From: JAUIAI01 sp963732405
Lineage (GTDB): Bacteria; Pseudomonadota; Gammaproteobacteria; Burkholderiales; Burkholderiaceae_E
Reading direction: 5' to 3'
Assembly (NCBI GenBank): GCA_963732405.1
Contig: CAVSZG010000004.1
Coordinates: forward strand, 124,001-188,000
Length of the DNA stretch: 64,000 nt
Under the pieces are notes generated by a model. The model did not search any database. It was given only the letters and a program-made list of their open reading frames with translations, and was not told the DNA's origin. Position numbers and translations under genes: made by a program. Below are positions 42,988 through 53,336 of the stretch, one piece after another (positions within the stretch are counted from its first letter, which is position 1; each line of letters starts with the position of its first letter).

Positions 42988-45900
42988 GTTCGTCGATCCT
43001 GAGAAATTTACCGGGCGCTTCCGGATTGGGAACGTACCAGGCGGGCTTGCCACTGCGATCGCGACCGAGCCGGGCACCAGGCACGGGCGGTCGTTTCGCA
43101 TCGAACAGTACACCAGGCTTGACGCCGGGCCTGGGCAACAGTTCCATCCGGAATAGTTCGCGTACTGCGGCACAGAACGCGTCCTTGACGAGCCGGATAT
43201 CGTCCAGCGAATGGGCTGTGGTGAAGAAACACGGGAATCCGTCCAGGATATGCACGCCATTCATGCGCATGAGCGGGAACAGCATTTCCTGCATCGGATG
43301 CTCTGCGGTGAACACGATGCGCCAGAACGAACTGAAATGGCGGATTTCGATCGGAGCTCCCTTGGATCGGGCGAAGGCATTCATTTCCTCGGCAAACTCG
43401 GTGGTGCGCGCCGTCAGTCGGGCCTGTAGTTCGGGGCCATGCGCCTTCAGATGTTCGATCACGGCGCTGGCCGCCGCCAGCGCCAGCGGATGCCGCACGA
43501 AGGTGCCCGCGAAATACGTGACGCCGACCTCCGGCACCGAATTATCGCCGAACTGCCAATGACCGCCGTCCAGCGCGTCCATGAATTCGCGTTTGCCGGC
43601 GATGACGCCGATCGGGAAACCACCACCGATGACCTTGCCATAGGTGACCAGGTCGGCGCGGATGTCGAACAAGGCCTGGACGCCGCCCGGGTGGCTGCGG
43701 AATCCGGTCACGACCTCATCGAACACGAGCACGATGCCAGCCTCTTCGGTCAGGCGGCGCAACTCGTGCAGAAACTCGCGGGGCTGAAAGTCGGGTCGAC
43801 GACTCTGCACCGGCTCGACCAGGACGGCAGCAATGTCGTCGCCCATGGCCCGGATCACCTCAAGCGCCTCGGGCGTGCCATAGGGCAGGGAGATCACGTT
43901 TTCCGAGGTGTTGGGCATGATGCCCGGTGCCGCGGGCAGGGCGCGATTGTTGCGCGTGCCACGCACGATGACTTCATCGAAGATGCCATGGTAAGCACCG
44001 TCGAACATCACCACCTTGGTCCGGCCGGTTACGGTGCGGGCGATCCGGGTGGCGCCCATCACGGCTTCCGATCCGGTGTTGCACAGGGCAGCACGTTCGG
44101 CGCCGGTGAGTTCGCAGATGCCGCGTGCAACCACGCCGGCCAGCGGATGCTGCGGCCCGATCTCGTATCCCGTATCGATGGCCTGTCGCACGGCCCGGGT
44201 GACGAAGGCGGGCTGCCAGCCGAACAGGTTCATGCCGAAGCCATTGAGCACATCGACATACTGGTTGCCGTCCAGGTCCCAGAGATAGGCACCGGCCGAG
44301 CGCTCGATCACCAGGGGGTAGGTGATCTCCTTGACGATCGGCTTGAAGCCCGTGACCACCCGCGGGTCGGCCATGTGACCCCGGTGTTCCTGCGCATAGG
44401 CCTTGGAGGCCGGGGTGCGCTGCACGTATCGTTCGATGAGCTCGTGGATACGCTCGCGGTGCGTGCTGCTCAGTTCGGTCTGGGTGGTCTGGATGCGGGC
44501 GATGGCACCGAACGGGCGGGCCGAGGGCACCGGTGCATCGGCATCGGCACCGGGTGATGCCGTGCTGCTCGCCGCCGGTGTTGGCGGGGCCGAGGAGGCC
44601 TTGGCGGGCGACGCCGCCCTCGGCGCAGCGGCTGCCGGTGCTGCAGCGGCCGGCATCTTGCCGTGCAACCAGGTGGCGAGTTTGTCGATGCTGTCGTGTT
44701 CCTGCATGAGCTGGCGAAAGCTCACATCAACCTTGAACGCGCGCTTGACCTGCATGGCGATCTGGGTGAGCGACAGCGAGTCCAGGCCGAGTTCGGCAAA
44801 CGGCACCGGATCGGACTGGGCGTCAAACTCGAGTCCGGAGGCCTGTTCGAGCAACTCGCGCAGGCGTTCGCGCACCGAAGGGCCGGCTGAGTCCGGTGCG
44901 ACCGGGTTCGCATCAGCGAGTGGCGCTGGCGTTGCGACGGCGGCTCCTGCCACGGCGGGCTGTGCGGCCCGGGCAGCTTGCGCCATCGGTGCCGACAGGC
45001 TGCCAAAGGGTGCGGCATCGAGCCAGTGGCGCTGCGGATCGAATGAATACGTGGGCAAGGCAATGCGGCGCCCGCGGGTGGGCAAAGCACCGGTGCAATC
45101 GATGCCCAGACGCCAGAGCGCACCCAGCGCCTCGAGAAAGGCCTGTGCTTCCAGGTCGGCACTGTCGGCCAGCAGGGGTTGGGCGGTCGGCCTGGCCCGA
45201 TCGGTCACGCGCAACTGGCGGATCATGGTGCTCAGGCTGGCTCGCGGACCGAGCTCGAGGAAGATCGGATCATCGAGTGAGGCGATCGCGGCACACACGG
45301 CCGGCGCGAAACGCACCGGATCACGCAATTGCTGCGCCCAGTAGTCGGGATCGCGCGCCTGCGCATCGCTGAGCAGATCGCCAGTGAGGGTCGAGACGAT
45401 CCGACGCGATGGCGCATGCAGGCGCACATCCTTGAGACTGTCGCGCAGTCCCAGGGCGGCCGGCTCCATCATCACCGAATGGAAGGCATGTGAGGTATTG
45501 AGTTCGCGACAGACGATCTCGCGACGGGTGAGCTCGGCGGCGAATGCGGCAATGGCCTCGGCCGTACCGGCGCAGACGGCGCTGCCCGGACCATTGTCGG
45601 CCGCGAGGTCGATGCCCTGGGGCAGCAGGGGCAACAATTCGTTCGCGGGCAGGCGCACCGACAACATGCGACCGGGCGGCTGCGATTGCATCAGCCAACC
45701 GCGCCGGGCCACCAGGGCTGCGGCATCTTCGAGGCTCAGGACGTTGGCGATCGTGGCGGCTGCATATTCGCCGATGCTGTGGCCGATCATCGCGGCCGGC
45801 TCCAGGCCGGTGGCGATCAGGGTGCGGGCCAGCGCGTATTCGATACAGAACAAGGCCGGTTGCAGCAGGGCGGTCTGGGCGAGTTGTCCGGCGTCGGTGC

Positions 45901-48900
45901 CACTGAGCAGAGTGGTTTCGAGGTCACCCTCGAGCCGGCCGGCAAAGGCGTCGATCGCCTGGGTGTAGGCCTGGGCGAACACCGGACTGGCCTGCATGAG
46001 ACCGGTGCCCATCTGCAGGTATTGCGCGCCCTGGCCGGGGAAAACGAACACCAGCGGGCGGGCACGGGCGCGCACGTCGGCGAGTTCATGAATGGGCGGT
46101 GCATTGTGCAGACGCGCCACGGCTTCCTGAGCATGGTGCGCGACCACCGTGGTGCGCCAGCGCATGGGCTTGCGCGCCACGTTCAGGGTATGGGCGACAT
46201 CGACCATCGCCGGGGCATCATCGGCCTGATTCGCCAGATGATCGGCCAGCGCCGTGATGGCCCGCTGCAGAGCCGGTTCGGTATGGGCCGATAGCCGCAA
46301 TACCTGCGGGCCGGCTGGCACCGCGGGCTGCGCAGCGTCGGTGCGGGGCGGCGCTTCCTCGATGATCACGTGGGCATTGGTGCCGCCCACACCGAACGAG
46401 CTGACCCCGGCGCGCCGCGGCCGATCGGCCCGCTGCGGCCATTCGATCGGTTGCGCCGCAATGTAGAACGGCGTGCCATCGAGATTGATAGCGGGATTGA
46501 GTTGCTGGAAGTGCAGGGTGGGCGGAATCCGCTGCTGCTCGAGTGCGAGCACCGTGCGAATCACACCGGCCACGCCGGCCGCGGTGACGGTATGACCGAT
46601 GTTGCTCTTGACCGACCCGATGGCGCAGCTGGGCCGATCGACCCGCACATCGGCGAAGACCTGTTTGAGCGCATCGATTTCGATCGGATCACCCGACGGC
46701 GTGGCGGTGCCGTGGGCTTCGATGTAGTCGATGCTCTGGGCGGGCACGCGGGCACGGTTCAGGGCCTGACGGATGACCCGCGCCTGACCAGCGGCGCTGG
46801 GCGCCATGAAGCTGGCCTTGCCACCGCCATCATTGTTGACCGCGCCACCGCGGATGACCGCATGGATGGTGTCGCCATCGCGGATTGCGTCGGCCAGGCG
46901 CTTGAGCAGCACGACGCCGGCGCCGTCGCTGAACACGGTGCCCGCGGCCCGGGCATCGAAGCTGCGGGTCAGGCCATCGGGCGAGAGCATCGCGCCTTCA
47001 GAATACAGGTGGCCACTGGCCGGTGGCGAGGTGACCGACACGCCGCCCGCCAGGGCCATCTCGCATTGTCCGGCTGCCAGGCTCTCGCAGGCCTGCACGA
47101 TGGCCACCAGCGACGTCGAACAAGCCGTGTGCACGCTGATCGCCGGTCCGGTCAGATTGAGCCGGTGAGCGGTGCGCGTGGCGACGTAATCCTTCTCGGT
47201 GCCCAGCATGACCAGGAATTCGCCGAGCTGGGCGATCTTGTCGGGATGGGCGCTCAGGTTGTTCTGTCGATAGCTGGCGGTGTTCATGCCCGCGAACACG
47301 CCGACCGGTCCGGTGGTGGCGTCGGGGACATAGCCGCCGTGCTCAAGACAGGACCAGCACAGTTGCAGAAAGATCCGTTGCTGAGGATCGAGCAGTTCGG
47401 CCTCGCGTGGGGCGATGGCGAAAAAGTCCGCATCGAACTGTTCGACACCGTCGAGCACGCCACGGGCTGGCACATAGGCTGGATCCGCACGCAGTGCCGG
47501 ATCGATGCTCTGATCGAGTTCCTCGCGCGTGAAACGGCGAATCGAATCGACGCCGGCCGCCAGATTGGCGGCAAAGCTGGCCAGGTCGGGTGCGCCGGGA
47601 TACCGCGCGGCCATGCCGATGATCGCGATGCCCTCATCGCGGACCGGATCGGCCGTGGCGCGGGATGGTTCGGCAACCGATGCCGGCAGGCCGGCCGCAC
47701 CGGGTGCACTGGTGGCGCTCAGGGCGCGCGCCAGGCCCTCGGGTGTCGGATGGCTGTAGAAGTCGCCCACCGGACAGGTGATGCCGTGCTGCGAGCGCAG
47801 TGCGCTCAGTGCCTGGATCGCCAGCAATGAATTGCCGCCGTTGTCGAAGAAGTGCTCATACGGCGCGAACCCGGGCAGACCCAGGGTTCGTGCGAAGACA
47901 TCGCAGAGCAGCCGTTCGAGTTCGCCGGTGGCGGTGGTGCCCTTGTGTCGGCTCGCGCGGTCGGTCGGCGCTTCGGCCAGCATCGCGTCGGCGAACCGGG
48001 GCAAGGCCTGGCGATCGAGTTTGCCGTTGACGGTGACCGGCAGCTCGTCGATGACCGCGAAGCCGGCCGGCATCATGTAGTCGGGCAGTTGCTCGGCCAG
48101 GTAGGTGCGCAGCGCCTTGATGTCGATGGCCTGGCGCGCGAAGCGTTGCGGTGCCAGCCAGGCGAGGAAACGCAGGCCCAGCGCCGGATCTTTGTCAACC
48201 ACCACCGCACATTGACGAATCGACTCAAAGCCCAGGATGACTGACTCGATTTCGCGCGGCTCGACCCGGTAGCCGCGAATCTTGACCTGGTCATCGAGGC
48301 GACCGACGAAATCGAGCGCGCCGCCGGGCAACAGTCGCACACCGTCACCGGTTCGATACAGACGCGGCGGACCTTCACCGAACGGATTGTCGATGAAACG
48401 ACGCTCGGTCTGCTCGGGACTGTTCAGATAGCCATTGGCCAGCCCCAGACCGCCGATCAACAGCTCGCCGACCACGCCGGCCGGTACCGGTTCGAGTCGG
48501 GTGTTGACCACGGCCAGCCAGGTGGCGCAGACCGGGCGACCGATCGGAATGGATTGATCATCGACCTGCGGCGTGTCGACGATGGTGTGGGTGCAGGTGA
48601 AGGTGGTCGACTCGGTCGGACCATAACCGTTGATCAGCGTCGCGCCGGGCAGGGCGCGGCGCGCGCGCCGGATATGGGCCACCGACAAGGCTTCGCCGCC
48701 GGTGAGAATCTGGCTCAGGCCGTCCAGATGGGCGGGATCGTCGTCGATCAAGGTGTTGAACAGGGCTGCGGTCAACCAGGCGGCATTGGCGCCATGGCGA
48801 CGAATCGTCACGGACAGATCATGCCCGGTGGGTAGCCGCTCGGTGTAGATCACGCAGGTGCCGCCGTTGAGCAGCGGCCCCCAGATCTCCAGGGTGGAGG

Positions 48901-50176
48901 CATCGAAACCGAGCGGCGCGGCATGCAGCATCGCGACATCGGGGGCCAGGCGCATGAATCGGGCACGGCACACCAGACGCACGATGGCCTGGTGGGTGAT
49001 GGCCACACCCTTGGGTCGGCCGGTGGAGCCCGAGGTGTACATCACGTAGGCGGTGTCGCCGGGCCTGGCCGCCGGCAGGGTCGGCGTGTGCTGGACCGGC
49101 GCCGGCACACCGTCCAGTGTTGCCGCGTTGGTCAGCAGGCAGGGCTGTCCGTCGAACAGATGCGCGTGGTCTGCCTCACAGACGACGAGTTGTGCGCCCG
49201 CATTGGCCAGCATGTAGGCGAGCCGTTCTTTTGGAAAACCGGTATCCAGCGGCAGGTAGCCCGCTCTGAGCTTGAGTGCACCCAGCATCAGCGCAATGGC
49301 CGCGGGGCCGCGCGCCAGCGCCATGCCGACCAGCGAACCGGCGGTCACGCCGCGCGCAGCCAGTGCGCCGGCCCAGCGATTGGCCGCCGCATCGAGTTCG
49401 CGATACGTCCACTGAGTGACCGCTTGTCCGGGCAGCGAGAATTTCAGCGCGCAGGCCTGCGGCGTGTCGGCCACCTGGGCGGCGAAGACGGTGGTGACCT
49501 CGCCCGGCCCGTCATAGTTCCAGCGCTCGAGTGAACCCACATCGTTGAGCGCCTGCATGGGTCGCGGGTTGATGAGTTGCAACGCGCTCAGGATTCGCTC
49601 GGGCGCTGCGAGCAGCGCGCGCAAGACGAGGCCAGCCGTCTGCAACAACGTGGCGGCCGTGTCCGCGTCTATGGTGTCTTCGTGATACCAGAGTTCCAGA
49701 TCGACACTCGACCCGCGTGCGATGCCGCTGACGAGCCAGTCGGTGGCGCAGCCTCTGGGATCGGGGCGCGCCGCATCGAGCAGCAACAGATCGATGTCGG
49801 GACGGGCCAGCGCGGCGGGCGCGCGGGCCGCCGGCATGGCGAGCGCAGCTGCCAGCTGCGCACACAGTGTCAACGCGCTGTCGGTGCCGGTGATGCGGAC
49901 CGTGAGCGGTCGCACGCCGCCCTGATCGTCAGCCACGCCCAGCGTGGCCTGATTGGCGCCCGTGCATCGGTCGATGACCACCGCCCAGGCGCTGCGCACG
50001 AGATTCTCGGGTGTGACGGCCAGGTGTTCAGCCAGTTTGTCCAGTACGGTGCCGTCCTGACTGATGGTCTCGGAGAGCCGTCGCCAGTCGCGCAAGGCCT
50101 TGTTCGTCGAGACCGTTTTGGCCGGACGGGCGAGGAAATCGATAAGGCGTGCGCGGATGTCTTCCGAGGTTGGCAT
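42980..50176 (-). CDS. Hybrid NRPS-PKS: C-like remnant-A-T-KS-AT-ACP-aminotransferase
   Basis: 2398 aa from the ATG at 50176. The first 215 or so residues resemble a C-domain end without HHxxxDG. Then come A with YTSGSTGRPKG (about 379), T with NGGNSLLAIQ (about 780), KS with HTACSTS (Cys about 1018), EAHGTA and NIGHT, and AT with GHSIGEY (Ser about 1464) and HAFHS, the malonyl-type motif. ACP GLDSLSL (about 1797) and an Ala/Pro linker follow. A class-III PLP aminotransferase (about 1900-2370) has TYGKVIGGG (Lys about 2178). The order parallels MycA and McyE, where the aminotransferase turns a beta-keto thioester into a beta-amine. There is no ketoreductase. A-domain code by eye: DALWLGGTFK, valine-like. 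Confidence 0.9.
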   Translation of the reverse strand: MPTSEDIRARLIDFLARPAKTVSTNKALRDWRRLSETISQDGTVLDKLAEHLAVTPENLVRSAWAVVIDRCTGANQATLGVADDQGGVRPLTVRITGTDSALTLCAQLAAALAMPAARAPAALARPDIDLLLLDAARPDPRGCATDWLVSGIARGSSVDLELWYHEDTIDADTAATLLQTAGLVLRALLAAPERILSALQLINPRPMQALNDVGSLERWNYDGPGEVTTVFAAQVADTPQACALKFSLPGQAVTQWTYRELDAAANRWAGALAARGVTAGSLVGMALARGPAAIALMLGALKLRAGYLPLDTGFPKERLAYMLANAGAQLVVCEADHAHLFDGQPCLLTNAATLDGVPAPVQHTPTLPAARPGDTAYVMYTSGSTGRPKGVAITHQAIVRLVCRARFMRLAPDVAMLHAAPLGFDASTLEIWGPLLNGGTCVIYTERLPTGHDLSVTIRRHGANAAWLTAALFNTLIDDDPAHLDGLSQILTGGEALSVAHIRRARRALPGATLINGYGPTESTTFTCTHTIVDTPQVDDQSIPIGRPVCATWLAVVNTRLEPVPAGVVGELLIGGLGLANGYLNSPEQTERRFIDNPFGEGPPRLYRTGDGVRLLPGGALDFVGRLDDQVKIRGYRVEPREIESVILGFESIRQCAVVVDKDPALGLRFLAWLAPQRFARQAIDIKALRTYLAEQLPDYMMPAGFAVIDELPVTVNGKLDRQALPRFADAMLAEAPTDRASRHKGTTATGELERLLCDVFARTLGLPGFAPYEHFFDNGGNSLLAIQALSALRSQHGITCPVGDFYSHPTPEGLARALSATSAPGAAGLPASVAEPSRATADPVRDEGIAIIGMAARYPGAPDLASFAANLAAGVDSIRRFTREELDQSIDPALRADPAYVPARGVLDGVEQFDADFFAIAPREAELLDPQQRIFLQLCWSCLEHGGYVPDATTGPVGVFAGMNTASYRQNNLSAHPDKIAQLGEFLVMLGTEKDYVATRTAHRLNLTGPAISVHTACSTSLVAIVQACESLAAGQCEMALAGGVSVTSPPASGHLYSEGAMLSPDGLTRSFDARAAGTVFSDGAGVVLLKRLADAIRDGDTIHAVIRGGAVNNDGGGKASFMAPSAAGQARVIRQALNRARVPAQSIDYIEAHGTATPSGDPIEIDALKQVFADVRVDRPSCAIGSVKSNIGHTVTAAGVAGVIRTVLALEQQRIPPTLHFQQLNPAINLDGTPFYIAAQPIEWPQRADRPRRAGVSSFGVGGTNAHVIIEEAPPRTDAAQPAVPAGPQVLRLSAHTEPALQRAITALADHLANQADDAPAMVDVAHTLNVARKPMRWRTTVVAHHAQEAVARLHNAPPIHELADVRARARPLVFVFPGQGAQYLQMGTGLMQASPVFAQAYTQAIDAFAGRLEGDLETTLLSGTDAGQLAQTALLQPALFCIEYALARTLIATGLEPAAMIGHSIGEYAAATIANVLSLEDAAALVARRGWLMQSQPPGRMLSVRLPANELLPLLPQGIDLAADNGPGSAVCAGTAEAIAAFAAELTRREIVCRELNTSHAFHSVMMEPAALGLRDSLKDVRLHAPSRRIVSTLTGDLLSDAQARDPDYWAQQLRDPVRFAPAVCAAIASLDDPIFLELGPRASLSTMIRQLRVTDRARPTAQPLLADSADLEAQAFLEALGALWRLGIDCTGALPTRGRRIALPTYSFDPQRHWLDAAPFGSLSAPMAQAARAAQPAVAGAAVATPAPLADANPVAPDSAGPSVRERLRELLEQASGLEFDAQSDPVPFAELGLDSLSLTQIAMQVKRAFKVDVSFRQLMQEHDSIDKLATWLHGKMPAAAAPAAAAPRAASPAKASSAPPTPAASSTASPGADADAPVPSARPFGAIARIQTTQTELSSTHRERIHELIERYVQRTPASKAYAQEHRGHMADPRVVTGFKPIVKEITYPLVIERSAGAYLWDLDGNQYVDVLNGFGMNLFGWQPAFVTRAVRQAIDTGYEIGPQHPLAGVVARGICELTGAERAALCNTGSEAVMGATRIARTVTGRTKVVMFDGAYHGIFDEVIVRGTRNNRALPAAPGIMPNTSENVISLPYGTPEALEVIRAMGDDIAAVLVEPVQSRRPDFQPREFLHELRRLTEEAGIVLVFDEVVTGFRSHPGGVQALFDIRADLVTYGKVIGGGFPIGVIAGKREFMDALDGGHWQFGDNSVPEVGVTYFAGTFVRHPLALAAASAVIEHLKAHGPELQARLTARTTEFAEEMNAFARSKGAPIEIRHFSSFWRIVFTAEHPMQEMLFPLMRMNGVHILDGFPCFFTTAHSLDDIRLVKDAFCAAVRELFRMELLPRPGVKPGVLFDAKRPPVPGARLGRDRSGKPAWYVPNPEAPGKFLRIDEHV

Positions 50177-50311
50177 GGTGGGTCTTTGACTTTTCGTGGA
50201 CCGCTGAACGGCGATGCCTCGCATTCTAGAATTGGCCTTTTGCGGCGTGTTGGGCAGACGCACGGGTGGTCGGCGAAACCAGTCATGCGGTCGATGGACA
50301 GGGGATTCATA
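50177..50311 (-). other. Spacer between decarboxylase and NRPS-PKS genes
   Basis: 135 bp on the minus-strand run, the largest gap inside the assembly-line operon. It contains a perfect 10-bp palindrome ATTCTAGAAT at 50223-50232, about 50 nt before the NRPS-PKS ATG. This could mark an internal promoter or operator for the megasynthase genes. No strong ribosome site precedes the ATG at 50176. The frame runs on upstream to 50263 but those residues match no family. Confidence 0.3.
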
Positions 50312-51760
50312 TCAAAAACCGATCGGCGGCGTGATCGGCGACTCGAAGGTGCCCCCCGCCCGGATCAGTCGTGGCCCCTGCCGGTCGATCAACACCTCGG
50401 CGGCGATCGGCTGGCTCAGAAATCCATTGGGGCTGGCGGACAGACCGTAGGCACCCGATTGCAGAATCGCGATCAGATCGCCCACCACGGGCATCGGTAA
50501 TGCCGTCTTGCGACCCCAGGTATCCAGCGGCGTGCAGAGCGGGCCGACGATCGTCATCGGATGCGGCTCGAGCGGCGGATCGGAACCGATCAGCGGCATG
50601 CGGGTCGCCACGACGATCGGATAATCGCGTTTGATCACCTGACCCAGATTGCCAGTGGCCGCCAGGTGATGATGCATGCCGCCATTGGTGACGATGAACC
50701 ATTGGCCGCGCGATTCCTTGACGCTGATCACTTCGGTGACATAGATACCGGCTTCGCCGACCAGGAAGCGGCCCGGTTCGAGCACGATCCGCGTGCCGGA
50801 CAACCATGGATCACCCGCCACGGCATTGAACAGCGGCTCGCTCAACCGGGTGAGCAATTCGATGTCGATGGCTTGTTCGTGGGCGACGTATGGAATGCCC
50901 AGTCCGCCGCCCAGATCGATGCTGGCCAGCGGCTGGCCCAGATATCGCCCGATACGACGGCCGAGTTCGAGGGCGTGCGACCATTGCGTGACCAGCACCT
51001 GCGCATCGAGGATCTGCGTGCCGGCGAACAGATGGATGCCGGCGATCTGCAGCCAGGGATCATGTCGCCAGGCATCGATCACTGCGTCGATGCGTTCTTC
51101 GTCGATGCCGAACTGGATCGGTTTGCCGCCCATGCGCATCGAGCCGCCCTGGGCGCTGTCCACCGGATTGATGCGCAGGCAGATGTTCACCCGTGTTTCC
51201 AGTTCGGCCGCGATGCGCGAGATTCGCGCGATCTCGTCCTCCGCCTCAACATGGATTTCACCGATACCGCGATCGATCACATGACGCAACTCGGCCGAGC
51301 TCTTGCCCGGACCGGCAAACAGGATGCGCTGCGGGCCCACGCCGGCCCGGCGGGCCGTTTCATATTCCGCCCCCGAGGCGATTTCGGCGCCAGCGCCTTC
51401 GCGCAGAAACACCTGGATGATCGCGGGATGCGGATTGGCCTTGATCGAGAAATACAGATCCGCTCGGCCATGGGTGGCGGCTCGCAGGGATGTCAGGGCG
51501 CAACGCATCCGGTTGGCGCTGTAGATGAACATCGGACTGCCGTAAGTCTCGACGAGGTCGGCGACGCGCCACTCGTCGACGGTCAGCATGCCCCGTCGAT
51601 CGACGCCGTAGGGCGGGACCAGCAGGCGGTCGGCCAGCGGCGTGATCCCGGCCGCGGTCGTGGTCGTGGCCGTTATCGTGGTTGCGGTTGACGTGACGAC
51701 GCCTGCTGATGGATCGGGCCCCTCGTCGCTCACGCGGTCTGGCCGATCGGCATGGTTCAC
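50312..51760 (-). CDS. PLP-dependent decarboxylase, exosortase-A associated (fold III, LysA-like)
   Basis: 482 aa. Fold-III decarboxylase features are the PLP lysine in FSIKANPHP (about 106), EIASGAEYETA, HLFAGTQI, the glycine loop IDLGGGLGIPY, EPGRFLVGEAG and GPLCTPLDT (Cys about 408), which reaches into the partner active site. Relatives decarboxylate diaminopimelate, ornithine or lysine; this subgroup accompanies an AMP ligase and a carrier protein in exosortase-A loci and its true substrate is unknown. The N-terminal 40 residues are Thr/Ala-rich (TITATTTTAAG) and probably disordered. The start overlaps the ligase stop by 4 bp. It may produce an amine taken up by the NRPS product. Confidence 0.88.
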   Translation of the reverse strand: MNHADRPDRVSDEGPDPSAGVVTSTATTITATTTTAAGITPLADRLLVPPYGVDRRGMLTVDEWRVADLVETYGSPMFIYSANRMRCALTSLRAATHGRADLYFSIKANPHPAIIQVFLREGAGAEIASGAEYETARRAGVGPQRILFAGPGKSSAELRHVIDRGIGEIHVEAEDEIARISRIAAELETRVNICLRINPVDSAQGGSMRMGGKPIQFGIDEERIDAVIDAWRHDPWLQIAGIHLFAGTQILDAQVLVTQWSHALELGRRIGRYLGQPLASIDLGGGLGIPYVAHEQAIDIELLTRLSEPLFNAVAGDPWLSGTRIVLEPGRFLVGEAGIYVTEVISVKESRGQWFIVTNGGMHHHLAATGNLGQVIKRDYPIVVATRMPLIGSDPPLEPHPMTIVGPLCTPLDTWGRKTALPMPVVGDLIAILQSGAYGLSASPNGFLSQPIAAEVLIDRQGPRLIRAGGTFESPITPPIGF

Positions 51761-53334
51761 GGCGCACTCCGGGCCGCGCGCAGAGACTTGTAGTCGACCT
51801 TGCCATTGGGCGTGACGGGCAGGGCGGCGACCAGTTCGATGTCACGCGGCACCATATAGGCCGGCAGCGCCACCGCGCAGGCGCGCAGGACGGCGCTGAT
51901 CGTCGCGGCGGCGAGCGGTGGATCGGTGAGCAGGCCGGCATCGGCGGGAATGGCGATGGCATGGACTTGTTCGCCCGCCACAGGATCGGGCAGGCCGATC
52001 ACCGCAACCTGGGCGAAGTGCCCGCCTGCCATCAGTGACTCCTCGACCTCGGCAGGGCTGATGCGATAGCCCGACGATTTGATCATGGCGTCATCGCGCC
52101 CCACGAAGTACAGGAACCCATCGGCGTCGATGGTGACCAGATCACCCGAGAGGCAGACCAGATCGGGTCCTTCGGTGGGATCGCTGAGCGGGTTCTGGCG
52201 CAACACCCGCGCGGTGTCGTCAGGCCGGCGCCAATAGCCGCGTGATACGGTGGGTCCGCGGTGCACGAGAATGCCACGCTCGCCGGGCGCGGCCCGGCGG
52301 TTGTCGGCGGTGAGCACGAACACATCGCACTCGGGAATCGCTTTGCCGATCGAACCGGGTCGGGCATCGATCTGGTCGGGATCGAGATAGGTGGAGCGAA
52401 ACGCTTCGGTGAGTCCATACATCAGGAAGATGCGCGTGTGTGGCAGGCGTTGACGCAACTCGCGCACGGTGCTGGTGGGCACCGGTCCTCCCGAATTGGT
52501 GATGTAGCGCAAGGCGGGCAGCGGAGTGCGTCGCAGGCTGGGTGCCGCGCGGGTGAGAATCGCCCAGATGGTCGGGACCCCGGCCAGGCCGGTGACGCCA
52601 TGGCGGGCGAGCGCCGCAACGATCTGATCGCCGAATGTGAAGCTGATGGGTACCAGCGAGGCCTGTTGCTCGACCGCGGTGAGCAACTGATTCAGCCCGT
52701 AGTCGAAGCTCAGGGGCAGCAGCGAGGCCAGGCGGTCGTCGGGGCCTATGCCCAGATAGGTGCGCACGATGCGTGTGCCGGCCAACAGATTGGCATTGCT
52801 CAGCATCACGCCCTTGGGCCGGCCTGTCGAACCCGAGGTGTAGAGAATGGCGGCGAGGTCTTCGCCGATCCGGTGCGCCGGCTGCGGGATCGGGTCGATC
52901 GGTCCACTTGTATCGATCTGTTCGATGAACAAGACCGCGGGCGGGTTGGGCAGGGCCTGCACGGCCTGGCGCACCGGTTCGTAAAGGGTGGCCGAGGTGA
53001 GCAGCACGCGTGGCTCGCAATCACCGCAGATATGGGCAACCTGCGCGCCCTTGAGCAGCGGATTGATCGGCACGACAACCGCGCCGGTCATGTTCACCGC
53101 AAAGATGGCCCAGCATTCGGCCATGCCCTTGGGCAGCAGCAGGGCGCATCGATCGCCGGGGGCCAGGCCCTGGTCGGAGAGTGCGGCGGCGACCCCTGCG
53201 GCCCGCTCATGCATCTGCGCGTAGGTCAGTTCGCCTTCTGCGTCGACCAATGCAATGCGATCGCTCTCCCAGGCCGCATCGAGCAGGTCGTGCAGCAACA
53301 TGGGCGGGCGACGCACCGACGCGCGCGACATCAT
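51757..53334 (-). CDS. AMP-forming acyl/aminoacyl ligase, exosortase-A associated
   Basis: 525 aa of the ANL superfamily. The AMP-binding loop ILYTSGSTGRPKGVML lies near residue 160-175, MYGLTEAFRSTY is the A5 motif, and LVCLSGDLVTIDADGFLYFVGRDD with KSSGYRISPAEVE is the C-terminal hinge and lid. PNGKVDYKSL carries the catalytic lysine. It should adenylate a carboxylate and load it onto a thiol, most simply on the free carrier protein encoded 2 bp upstream. It could also supply the last T domain of the NRPS, which has no A domain of its own. A start 11 codons in (MLLHDLL) is possible. Confidence 0.88.
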   Translation of the reverse strand: MMSRASVRRPPMLLHDLLDAAWESDRIALVDAEGELTYAQMHERAAGVAAALSDQGLAPGDRCALLLPKGMAECWAIFAVNMTGAVVVPINPLLKGAQVAHICGDCEPRVLLTSATLYEPVRQAVQALPNPPAVLFIEQIDTSGPIDPIPQPAHRIGEDLAAILYTSGSTGRPKGVMLSNANLLAGTRIVRTYLGIGPDDRLASLLPLSFDYGLNQLLTAVEQQASLVPISFTFGDQIVAALARHGVTGLAGVPTIWAILTRAAPSLRRTPLPALRYITNSGGPVPTSTVRELRQRLPHTRIFLMYGLTEAFRSTYLDPDQIDARPGSIGKAIPECDVFVLTADNRRAAPGERGILVHRGPTVSRGYWRRPDDTARVLRQNPLSDPTEGPDLVCLSGDLVTIDADGFLYFVGRDDAMIKSSGYRISPAEVEESLMAGGHFAQVAVIGLPDPVAGEQVHAIAIPADAGLLTDPPLAAATISAVLRACAVALPAYMVPRDIELVAALPVTPNGKVDYKSLRAARSAP

Positions 53335-53336
53335 GA

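Noticed and set aside
46370..47830. 486-codon plus-strand frame inside the PKS region
   Set aside because: Antisense to the KS/T domains, whose catalytic motifs are intact on the other strand.
51653..51690. GTGGTC-like short repeat near the decarboxylase start as a phase-variable tract
   Set aside because: The units are irregular hexamers encoding a Thr/Ala-rich tail; they keep the frame and show no clean repeat.
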